A stretch of 6,730 bases of DNA from positions 1-6,730 of the forward strand of contig JAHISS010000065.1 of assembly GCA_018817905.1 (NCBI GenBank), in the 5' to 3' direction. Under the pieces are notes generated by a model, which did no database searches, had not been told where the DNA came from, and was given only the letters and a program-made list of their open reading frames with translations. Shown piece by piece: positions 1 to 5,117 of this stretch (its first letter is position 1; each line of letters opens with the position of its first letter). Made by a program: the position numbers and the translations under genes. The stretch comes from Nanobdellota archaeon (GTDB lineage Archaea; Nanobdellota; Nanobdellia; Pacearchaeales; GW2011-AR1).

Positions 1-122
1 CAAAGAGAGAAGTGAATGGCGGAAGAGTGCATGAAAGTTTTGAAGTGATGAAAAAAGAATTGAGAAATTTTTTGAAGTACAAAAAGTTTAAGCAAGACAT
101 GGGGAAATACTTACGTCCTTAG
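1..122 (+). CDS. IS630-family-like transposase, C-terminal fragment (left copy)
   Basis: This is an open frame entering from the window edge. The first complete codon is at 3 and the TAG stop is at 120-122, giving 39 residues. The visible tail begins KREVNGGRVHESF and ends DMGKYLRP. The same frame in the longer right copy begins WRQAKREVNGG. That resembles the C-terminus of archaeal IS630-type DDE transposases, where the last catalytic Glu is followed by a 'CWRQ.K' stretch, a helix, and an ending like 'KYL.R'. The catalytic DDE residues lie outside the window. The stop codon is 5 bases from the point where the two repeat copies diverge, as expected for a transposase ending close to the element terminus. 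The family call comes from recalled family resemblance, not a search. The frame is short but is supported by its identical second copy. Confidence 0.6.
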   Translation, partial: KREVNGGRVHESFEVMKKELRNFLKYKKFKQDMGKYLRP

Positions 123-127
123 CTATA
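1..127. repeat. Left arm of a perfect 127-bp inverted repeat (IS630-like 3' end)
   Basis: Bases 1-127 are the exact reverse complement of 6592-6718, with no mismatch when the two are read against each other. They diverge inward after ...CTTAGCTATA (G at 128 here, A on the reverse complement of the other arm). The outer limit is unknown because the window starts here. The arm carries the last 39 codons and stop of a transposase-like gene plus 5 bases. It ends at TATA; TA is the usual target of IS630/Tc1-mariner elements, so the divergence point is a plausible element boundary. The two arms leave 6,464 bp between them. Confidence 0.95.
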
Positions 128-176
128 GTCTAAAAGAATTGTTACAATACAAGAGATAAACGGAACCGCCCTGCAT
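123..176 (-). pseudogene. Possible 5' fragment of a GIY-YIG nuclease gene cut by the left repeat arm
   Basis: On the reverse strand an ATG at 176-174 opens a 17-codon frame, MQGGSVYLLYCNNSFRL, that stops at 125-123 inside the repeat arm. Residues 1-16 are encoded outside the repeat. The pattern VYLLYCNNSF resembles the first strand of GIY-YIG (UvrC/YhbQ-type) domains, which usually reads like 'VYIL.C.DGS.Y'. The TTTAAA box at 206-211 is centred 32.5 bases from this ATG, the same distance as from the ATG at 241, so it could serve both directions. The fragment is too short for a secure call and could be chance. It is listed because a gene start ending exactly at an IS boundary mirrors the truncated gene at the other end. 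Confidence 0.22.
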
Positions 177-205
177 AGCCACAAGAATAAAACCCTCACC
201 CAAAC

Positions 206-211
206 TTTAAA
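206..211 (+). promoter_or_regulatory. TATA box of the 2-oxoacid oxidoreductase operon
   Basis: The sequence is TTTAAA in the context CAAACTTTAAAAAC, centred 32.5 bases before the ATG at 241. Archaeal TATA boxes lie about 25-30 bases before the transcription start, so the message would have at most a few untranslated bases. No Shine-Dalgarno motif lies before the ATG. The left repeat arm ends only 78 bases upstream of the box, so outward transcription from an IS could influence this operon. Confidence 0.6.
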
Positions 212-240
212 AACATCTTTCTTCTGATAATCAAATAAAA

Positions 241-1761
241 ATGAGACTGAACATCCTAATCGGCGGGAAAGCCGGCCAAGGCATCAATAAAATTTCTGAA
301 ATCGTTTCCTGTACTTTGACAGCCCACGGATACTTCATTTTTAATTACCGAGACTATCCATCAATAATCCGCGGAGGTCATAACTTTAACGTCCTGTCAA
401 TCTCCGACGAAAAAATCTCAAGCCACGAGTCAAGAATCCAAGGCATCGTTGCAATGGACGACAAAACAATCGGCCTCCACGAAAAAGAATTAGAACAAGA
501 TGGTTTTTCCATCAAGCCCGACGAATTCCTTGAATTCGGAAGAAACCTCAACGTCGCCCTTGCCGGTGCGCTAATAAAAATCTTAGGAATAAAAAAAGAA
601 CTTCTTTTAGAAGAAATAAAAGAACAACTTAACAACCCTGAATCAATAAAAGCCGCAGAAGCTGGTTTTGCAAGTCAAAAAGAAAAATTCAACTTAAAAA
701 AATTAAACAACAAACTAACAATCCTCAACGGAAGCGAAGCAGTTGCTCAGGGCGCGATTAATTCAAAGCTTGACATTTACCTTGCCTACCCGATGACACC
801 TGCAACTCCTGTTCTCCACGAACTCGCCTCTAAACAAATTGAAAACAAATTTCTTGTCTTCCAGCCGGAAAACGAAATCGCAGTTGCAAATGCCGCGCTT
901 GGCGCAAGTTTTTCCGGGGCAAAAGTCATGGTCGGAACTTCTGGCGGCGGCTTTGACCTAATGACAGAAGCATTGAGCTTGCAGGGAATTTCTGAAATTC
1001 CTCTTACCGTTTACCTCGCTTCCCGTCCCGGCCCTGGAACATCAATCCCAACTTACACGTTGCAAAACGATTTAGACATCGCGCTCCGCGGCGGACACGG
1101 CGAATTCCCAAGAGTTGTCATCGCTCCAGGAAACCCAAAAGAGTCGGCAGAAACAACAAACCAAGCGCTTTACCTTGCTCAAAAATTCAACACTCTCTCA
1201 ATAATCCTTTCAGACAAACACCTCGGAGAATCCGCTTTCTCATTTTCTGAAAAAATAAATCCTCCTCTAAAAGTGGAAGTAAAACGCACAGTTCCAGGCG
1301 AAAAAGTTGTCAGGGCAAGTTCCTATGAACACGACAAATTCGGCAACACAACCGAAGACGGACAAATCGCAGTGGAAAACGCAGACAACCGCATGAAAAA
1401 ATACCAAGAAATAAAAAAAGAATGCGAAAAGTTTGAAATGATAAAATTCCACGGTAAAAAAGATTCTAAAAACCTGATTATCGGCTGGGGCTCAACAGCC
1501 GGCGCAATCACCGACGCTATCAAAGGTCTGGATTTCAAATTCCTCCAAGTCATTTATCTAAAACCACTTTCAAACCAAATAAAAACAGAAATGGAAAAAG
1601 CAAAAAAAGTCATCCTAATTGAAAACAACGTCACCGGCCAGCTCGGCCGCCTTATCAGAGAAAAAACAGGAATTTCAATTCCAAAAGAAAACAGAATTTT
1701 GAAATATGATGGTCGGCCTTTCAGGTCTGATGAATTAAGGGAGGAAATTTTGAAGAAATGA
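241..1761 (+). CDS. 2-oxoacid:ferredoxin oxidoreductase, fused gamma-alpha subunit
   Basis: This is the large subunit of a CoA-dependent 2-oxoacid:ferredoxin oxidoreductase (cytosolic; 2-oxoacid + CoA to acyl-CoA + CO2 + reduced ferredoxin). Residues 1 to about 150 form the gamma domain: GGKAGQGI at 8-15 and SIIRGGHNFNV at 41-51. From about 160 comes the pyrimidine-binding alpha domain with YPMTP at 183-187, a variant of the YPITP signature of archaeal OFORs, then PENE and GTSGGGFDLM. The C-terminal region has the KorA-like 'YEHDKFGNTTED' stretch and the transketolase-C-like fold starting LIIGWGST. At 506 residues it is shorter than many gamma-alpha fusions (about 580-650), mainly in a compact gamma part. 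The beta subunit follows after one intervening gene. Substrate (2-oxoglutarate, pyruvate or other) is not decided; korA- and porA-type names are both possible. The ATG at 241 fits the TATA box and the start of the gamma domain. Confidence 0.93.
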   Translation: MRLNILIGGKAGQGINKISEIVSCTLTAHGYFIFNYRDYPSIIRGGHNFNVLSISDEKISSHESRIQGIVAMDDKTIGLHEKELEQDGFSIKPDEFLEFGRNLNVALAGALIKILGIKKELLLEEIKEQLNNPESIKAAEAGFASQKEKFNLKKLNNKLTILNGSEAVAQGAINSKLDIYLAYPMTPATPVLHELASKQIENKFLVFQPENEIAVANAALGASFSGAKVMVGTSGGGFDLMTEALSLQGISEIPLTVYLASRPGPGTSIPTYTLQNDLDIALRGGHGEFPRVVIAPGNPKESAETTNQALYLAQKFNTLSIILSDKHLGESAFSFSEKINPPLKVEVKRTVPGEKVVRASSYEHDKFGNTTEDGQIAVENADNRMKKYQEIKKECEKFEMIKFHGKKDSKNLIIGWGSTAGAITDAIKGLDFKFLQVIYLKPLSNQIKTEMEKAKKVILIENNVTGQLGRLIREKTGISIPKENRILKYDGRPFRSDELREEILKK

Positions 1762-2165
1762 AAATAAGAAATGGAAAAACCAAAGACGCAAATGAGTGTT
1801 TAACATTACAAAAGTTAGATAAAGAAAACTTCTGGAAAAAGAAGGATTTTGTATTATCGGCAAAAGATAAAGGGGTTATATTTTTAGTAGCAGAAGAAAA
1901 AGATAAAATAATTGGATATATTACTGGCTCAATAAATTTAGTGAAACGGAATGAAGCGTTCTTGCAAGAAACAAGAGTCGATAAGAGAAGAAGAAGGGGG
2001 AAAATTGGAACTAATTTAGTGAACGCATTTTGTGAAACAGCCAAGAAAAAGGGAATTACTAAAATTTTCAGTGAAATTGAAAGAGAGCATATTCCATTCT
2101 ATATAGAATCATGTAAATTCAAGGATAGGGGAAAACATATCCTAATAAAGAAAGAGATAAAATGA
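1758..2165 (+). CDS. GNAT-family N-acetyltransferase wedged between alpha and beta genes
   Basis: This 135-residue protein has the GNAT fold order. It starts with an N-terminal strand (MKIRNGKTKDANECLTL), followed by strands 2-3 (FLVAEE and IIGYITGSI, residues 42-59). Strand 4 ends in ETRVDKRRRRGKIGTNLV (71-88), which is the acetyl-CoA pyrophosphate loop. The C-terminal part, with IPFYIESCKFKDRG, matches the usual 'FYe..GF...' ending. Motif A normally reads Q/R-x-x-G-x-G/A; here R79-R-G-K82-I-G84 has Lys for the first Gly, which may alter cofactor binding. The start codon overlaps the alpha stop (ATGA at 1758-1761) and the stop overlaps the beta start (ATGA at 2162-2165). AAGGGAGG at 1737-1744 could serve as a ribosome site. 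It uses more A/T-ending codons than its neighbours, suggesting a later insertion. The acetylated substrate is unknown. Confidence 0.85.
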   Translation: MKIRNGKTKDANECLTLQKLDKENFWKKKDFVLSAKDKGVIFLVAEEKDKIIGYITGSINLVKRNEAFLQETRVDKRRRRGKIGTNLVNAFCETAKKKGITKIFSEIEREHIPFYIESCKFKDRGKHILIKKEIK

Positions 2166-3001
2166 AAAAACCATTCAAAACCGAAGCAGAAATAACTTGG
2201 TGCCCAGGTTGCCCGAACTTTATGATTCTCGAGTCAGTGAGAAAAACTTTAATGAATCTTTCTGAACAAGGCGTGCAACAAAAAGACTTTGCAATGGCCA
2301 CAGGAATCGGATGCCATGGAAAAATGTTTGACTACCTCGACATTTCCGGAATTTACGGCCTACATGGAAGAGTCATCCCGACAATGCTCGGAATAAAATT
2401 AGGAAACCCTAACTTAACTGTTCTCGGTTTTGCCGGCGACGGCGACACTTACGCCGAAGGCATGGGGCACTTTGTCCACGCTGGAAGATACAACGCAAAC
2501 ATCACATTAATTGTCCACGACAACCAGGCTTTCGCCCTAACAACAGGCCAGGCAACCCCAACATCACAGAAAGGCTACAAAAACAAAGCAATGCCTTTCG
2601 GAAAACCAACACTTGCCTTAAACCCAATCAAGCTCGCCCTGACCTCGAGAGCTTCCTTTGTCGCAAGATGCAACGCAAGAGACATCGCCCACACCTCGGA
2701 AATTCTTGAAAAAGCAATCAAACACAACGGCTTTTCTTTCGTAGAAATCTTGCAGGATTGCATTTCGTTCAACCTCGAAACAAACAACCGCGACAAACAA
2801 ATGTACAAATTCTCTCAACCTTGTAAAGACCAAGAACAAGCATTAAAACTTGCAGACGAATGGGATTATGATGATGGAAAAGGAAAAATTGCTCTTGGAA
2901 TTTTCTGGCAAGACACAACAAGAACACCGCTTGAAGAAGAGCTTCCGCAATTGAAAGAACTCTTGAAAAAGAAAGTTGGGTGGACTGGTTTTAAGAGGTA
3001 A
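2162..3001 (+). CDS. 2-oxoacid:ferredoxin oxidoreductase, beta subunit (thiamine diphosphate, [4Fe-4S])
   Basis: This is the catalytic partner of the alpha subunit, binding thiamine diphosphate and one iron-sulfur cluster. The cluster ligands seen are C14 and C17 (WCPGCPNF), C51 (GIGCHGK) and C200 (LQDCISFN), the four-Cys pattern of short beta subunits such as the Sulfolobus enzyme. The thiamine-binding motif runs from G92-D-G-D95 to D120-N121. It is followed by FALTTGQATPTSQKG, where many homologues have 'YG.TGGQ.SPTT'. The length of 279 residues is normal; the region after about 205 is the C-terminal tail with the 'ALGIFWQD' strand. Its ATG overlaps the acetyltransferase stop by 4 bases, so translation is probably coupled. 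Codon use (many AAC, GTC, CTC) matches the alpha gene and not the gene between. No separate ferredoxin-like delta subunit follows. Korb- and porB-type names are both possible because the substrate is not clear. Confidence 0.93.
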   Translation: MKKPFKTEAEITWCPGCPNFMILESVRKTLMNLSEQGVQQKDFAMATGIGCHGKMFDYLDISGIYGLHGRVIPTMLGIKLGNPNLTVLGFAGDGDTYAEGMGHFVHAGRYNANITLIVHDNQAFALTTGQATPTSQKGYKNKAMPFGKPTLALNPIKLALTSRASFVARCNARDIAHTSEILEKAIKHNGFSFVEILQDCISFNLETNNRDKQMYKFSQPCKDQEQALKLADEWDYDDGKGKIALGIFWQDTTRTPLEEELPQLKELLKKKVGWTGFKR

Positions 3002-3044
3002 ACTAAATCTTCTTCCGTCTCAATAAATTAGCACTTCAACAACC

Positions 3045-3050
3045 TTTAAA
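3045..3050 (+). promoter_or_regulatory. TATA box of the methyltransferase gene
   Basis: TTTAAA in the context AACCTTTAAATC is centred 26.5 bases before the ATG at 3074, the spacing expected for a leaderless archaeal message. There is no Shine-Dalgarno motif before that ATG. This supports a transcription unit separate from the oxidoreductase operon, whose last stop lies at 2999-3001. Confidence 0.6.
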
Positions 3051-3073
3051 TCAAACAACACAATTATCTAAAC

Positions 3074-3874
3074 ATGTGGAACGGAAAATCAACTGCAGAG
3101 AAATATGACAAATATGCAGCAGAGTATCCGATGTATAAAGAAACCAATAAGTTTCTAGTTGAGCTTGCAAAAATCAACAAAGGAATGACCGTATTGGATC
3201 TTGCTTGCGGGACAGGACTCACAACCCCAGAGATTTTAAAGAAGCTAGGGAATTCTGGAAAAGTCATTTCTATTGATTCCTCAAAATATATGTTAGATAT
3301 AGCAAAAGGAAAAATAAAACAAGAAAACGTTTCTTTTGTATTGTCTCCTGCAGAAAACGTCAACGAACTAGTAAAGGGAAAAATAGGCCTAGTGTTATGC
3401 AACTCAGCATTCTGGCAAACAGATATGCCAAAAACGTTACAAGCAATACATTCAATATTAAAACAAGAAGGTAAGTTCGTATTCAATTTCCCAGACCAAT
3501 TTTTCCAATCTAAGGACAATCCTAAAAGTAAATATCTGAGGAAAGTCATGGCAGAAGTTGCAAATGAATATGGGCATGAATCATATTTAGACGCAGTAAT
3601 ACCTAAAACGTTTAAGCTCTGGACGTACGAATCCATAAAAAAACTACTAGAAAGCAACTCTTTCAAACTCACGGACTACAAGGAATTCATACTAAAAAGA
3701 ACAGCCGAAGACATCAAAGAACATCTAGGAACCCTAGGTGTAATGGCCATAGTCTTCCCAAACCTCACAGATGAAGAAAGAGCAAAAATACTAGACAAAA
3801 CCATTAATAGATTAGACGAGTCAAACCTCCCAGACACAACTTGGGCTTGTTTCGTTGCGGAGAAGATCATCTAA
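3074..3874 (+). CDS. Class I SAM-dependent methyltransferase
   Basis: This 266-residue protein has a Rossmann-type methyltransferase domain. Motif I is VLDLACGTG (40-48), the AdoMet glycine loop. The second strand, KVISIDSS, ends in D68, expected to bind the AdoMet ribose. LSPAENV is the adenine-contact region, and GLVLCNSAFWQ holds the strand-4 motif. KTLQAIHSILKQEGKFVFNFP is the usual 'L...LK.GG.F.F' strand-5 region. The N-terminal helix (AEKYDKYAAEYPMY) is typical of UbiE/BioC-like enzymes, and the C-terminal 100 residues form a substrate-binding lid with no motif I can identify. The acceptor is unknown. It has its own TATA box and appears to be a single-gene unit. Codon choice (many CTA and ATA in the last third) differs from the oxidoreductase genes upstream. 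Confidence 0.85.
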   Translation: MWNGKSTAEKYDKYAAEYPMYKETNKFLVELAKINKGMTVLDLACGTGLTTPEILKKLGNSGKVISIDSSKYMLDIAKGKIKQENVSFVLSPAENVNELVKGKIGLVLCNSAFWQTDMPKTLQAIHSILKQEGKFVFNFPDQFFQSKDNPKSKYLRKVMAEVANEYGHESYLDAVIPKTFKLWTYESIKKLLESNSFKLTDYKEFILKRTAEDIKEHLGTLGVMAIVFPNLTDEERAKILDKTINRLDESNLPDTTWACFVAEKII

Positions 3875-3897
3875 ATTTTCAACACATCACCATAAAG

Positions 3898-3905
3898 TTT
3901 ATATA
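3898..3905 (+). promoter_or_regulatory. TATA box of the 83-residue gene
   Basis: TTTATATA, preceded by a purine-rich AAAG that could act as the BRE, is centred about 26 bases before the ATG at 3927. It lies 23 bases past the methyltransferase stop. Its position is the main reason for choosing the ATG at 3927 over the in-frame TTG at 3855, which would overlap the methyltransferase gene and place the promoter inside the coding region. Confidence 0.65.
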
Positions 3906-3926
3906 CAAAAGAAAAGGGTATCAAAT

Positions 3927-4178
3927 ATGAGTGGGGATACAAGATATTTAACAGTTCATTTTAGCGATTCTAATACTGAGAAACAACGAAGAGAGTTAAG
4001 ACGATTGGGGGGAACGCTTGGACAAAGAAAAGGTTATAAGGTTGATTTTGTCCCGCCCGCCTCCAATGCCCCCACAGAAATCTGGGTAAGCGGAAGAGGA
4101 ACAAAATTTGGTTTTGTTACAAGTTATGAAAGTTGCAGGAGCTTGTTAGAGACGGAGCTTGCCAGGGTTATTGCGTAG
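3927..4178 (+). CDS. Hypothetical protein, 83 residues
   Basis: I do not recognise this protein. From the ATG at 3927 it encodes 83 residues beginning MSGDTRYLTVHFSD. It is basic near the start (a KQRRELRRLGG stretch at about 18-28) and then rich in predicted strands (KVDFV, EIWVSGRG, KFGFVTS), ending in a short helix (CRSLLETELARVI). No Cys pair, membrane segment or signal peptide is visible; the single Cys cannot form a metal site alone. A small RNA- or DNA-binding fold is one guess from the basic segment, but nothing specific supports it. A good archaeal TATA box at the right distance, a clean stop at 4176-4178 and the lack of overlap with neighbours favour a real gene. Confidence 0.6.
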   Translation: MSGDTRYLTVHFSDSNTEKQRRELRRLGGTLGQRKGYKVDFVPPASNAPTEIWVSGRGTKFGFVTSYESCRSLLETELARVIA

Positions 4179-4204
4179 TAGGCCGCGGCGACTATAACAA
4201 GAAT

Positions 4205-4210
4205 CTTAAG
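4205..4210 (+). promoter_or_regulatory. Weak TATA-like element before the nuclease gene
   Basis: CTTAAG in the context AATCTTAAGC is centred 24.5 bases before the ATG at 4232. The position fits the other promoters here, but the match to a TATA box is poor. No Shine-Dalgarno sequence precedes the ATG, so the gene is either leaderless from this element or read through from the 83-residue gene 53 bases upstream. Confidence 0.3.
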
Positions 4211-4231
4211 CATCAACCTCCTTAATATCCC

Positions 4232-4882
4232 ATGGCACACAACTGCGAACAGTGCAAGGCAGAAATTCCCGAGAAAGTCCACAATTATTCTAAGAAAAAC
4301 TATGGAAAAGTTTTATGTCGAGATTGTCAAAAGGATTCTGATTCGAAACCAAACAACAAGAAAGATTCAAATAAAAAAGAAGAGCCTGTCGGCTTGTCAA
4401 AACGAGAGGGATATTATAAGGAGGGAATGATTAAGGGAAGAATTGCTGAAACATTAATTGAAGAATTGTTTTTATCATTAAAATATAATGTATTTCGTTA
4501 TGGCATGGAAAACACAGTTCCAGGAATAATGGAACTCCTGAAGGGAGTAAGAAGCGATGTCGCAGATAACATAAGAAGAATGCCTGATTTCGTCATTCAA
4601 AAAAAGGAAGGCGGGCAAGTATATTTTCTCGAAGTAAAGTTTAGGAAAAATGAAGAATTTTCAATTAAAGACTTGCCAAAGAATTATCCTTTCGAAAACG
4701 CCTACTTCGTTGTCGTTTCAAAGAAGCACATTAAGTGCATTACGTACGAGGAGCTCAAGGCCGGAAAGGAGATAAGCCCCACTTCTAAAAATTACCTAGG
4801 CAGCAGAAAGGAATTTGAACTAGATAAGGGAGCGATTATTGATTTCTGCAATTTCGCGATTAAGTTTTTTCGGGATGTTTAG
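4232..4882 (+). CDS. Zinc-ribbon and PD-(D/E)XK nuclease domain protein
   Basis: This 216-residue protein has two parts. Residues 1-34 form a small treble-clef or zinc-ribbon-like motif with C5-x2-C8 and C29-x2-C32 (NCEQCKAEI...VLCRDCQ). A charged, low-complexity linker (about 35-52, SDSKPNNKKDSNKKEE) follows. Residues 60-155 carry a PD-(D/E)XK nuclease core: E73 in a helix (KGRIAETLIEELF), P118-D119 (RMPDFVIQ), then E134-V-K136 (YFLEVKFRK), with two further strands (YFVVVSKKHIKCITYEEL). All expected active-site residues are present, so it should be a metal-dependent DNA (or RNA) nuclease acting in the cytosol. The segment TVPGIMELLKGVRSDV looks like a family-specific insertion. Roles open: restriction, repair or a mobile-element function. 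No methyltransferase partner of the restriction type is adjacent. I know no gene name. Confidence 0.78.
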   Translation: MAHNCEQCKAEIPEKVHNYSKKNYGKVLCRDCQKDSDSKPNNKKDSNKKEEPVGLSKREGYYKEGMIKGRIAETLIEELFLSLKYNVFRYGMENTVPGIMELLKGVRSDVADNIRRMPDFVIQKKEGGQVYFLEVKFRKNEEFSIKDLPKNYPFENAYFVVVSKKHIKCITYEELKAGKEISPTSKNYLGSRKEFELDKGAIIDFCNFAIKFFRDV

Positions 4883-5052
4883 AATTCTTTGGGGTTTCTC
4901 TGCGTGTTTCTCTATCCTGTTTTATGGAGGGTGGGAGAGTTTTAAATGTTAGGTGGTGAGATGTAGGGTTGTTTGATCAAGGAGCTTCTTAAATTAATAG
5001 GAGGTATTCAAATTTATTTTCATCAAAAATTTTGCTAAAAAGGAGGTAAAAT

Positions 5053-5112
5053 ATGCTTATTTTCTTTAATTTAATGAAAAAAATAGAAAGTTTTAAATAC
5101 CAAAAGGGTTAA
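5053..5112 (+). CDS. Possible 19-residue leader peptide
   Basis: An AGGAGGT at 5041-5047, one of the few strong Shine-Dalgarno motifs in the window, precedes an ATG at 5053 by 5 bases. The frame encodes MLIFFNLMKKIESFKYQKG and stops at 5110-5112, six bases before the next gene. It contains the downstream TATA box (5089-5098) within its coding bases, so it could be translated only from the upstream promoter at 4938-4947. It may be a leader peptide, a decayed gene start or chance. Confidence 0.2.
   Translation: MLIFFNLMKKIESFKYQKG
5089..5098 (+). promoter_or_regulatory. TATA box of the paralogous three-gene cassette
   Basis: AGTTTTAAAT preceded by AGAA (AGAAAGTTTTAAATA) is a strong archaeal BRE/TATA combination. 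Its centre is about 23 bases before the ATG at 5118 and 29 before a second in-frame ATG at 5124. Given the 26-base spacing of the other promoters here, transcription probably starts at or just after 5118, so Met3 may be the real start. Confidence 0.6.
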
Positions 5113-5117
5113 CTTAA

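Larger units (their letters stand above)
4883..5117 (+). promoter_or_regulatory. 235-bp intergenic leader with repeated TATA and AGGAGGT elements
   Basis: There is no convincing gene in this stretch. The T/C-rich beginning (4889-4922) could terminate the nuclease transcript. AGTTTTAAAT occurs twice, at 4938-4947 and 5089-5098, each as a TATA box with a purine-rich upstream flank (GAGAG and GAAAG). AGGAGGTA occurs twice (4999-5006 and 5041-5048). Each copy is followed 7 or 8 bases later by TTATTTTC, giving an imperfect direct repeat offset by 42 bases. If the first promoter is used, the RNA would carry about 150 bases of leader before the next gene. Confidence 0.4.

Noticed and set aside
1721..2044. 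A 107-codon reverse-strand frame rich in Phe, Ser and Leu
   Set aside because: It is antisense to the GNAT gene, and its apparent hydrophobicity comes from complementing Lys/Glu-rich codons.
3064..3672. A 202-codon open frame on the reverse strand
   Set aside because: It lies entirely antisense to the methyltransferase gene, whose motifs are clear. Its translation is Ser/Phe-rich and shows no domain, so it is a shadow of the sense codons.
3855..3926. Upstream extension of the 83-residue gene from a TTG at 3855
   Set aside because: It would overlap the methyltransferase gene and contain the TATA box at 3898-3905; the added residues look like untranslated sequence.
3074..4882. Restriction-modification pair formed by the methyltransferase and the PD-(D/E)XK protein
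   Set aside because: The methyltransferase lacks the catalytic motifs of DNA methyltransferases ([DNS]PP[YFW] or PCQ) and looks like a UbiE/BioC-type enzyme. The genes have separate promoters and another gene lies between them.
4889..4940. Hairpin between CTCTATCC and GGGTGGGAGAG after the nuclease gene
   Set aside because: Pairing needs a bulge of three G and a G-T pair. The T/C-rich run alone is a weak terminator hint and is only mentioned within the intergenic entry.
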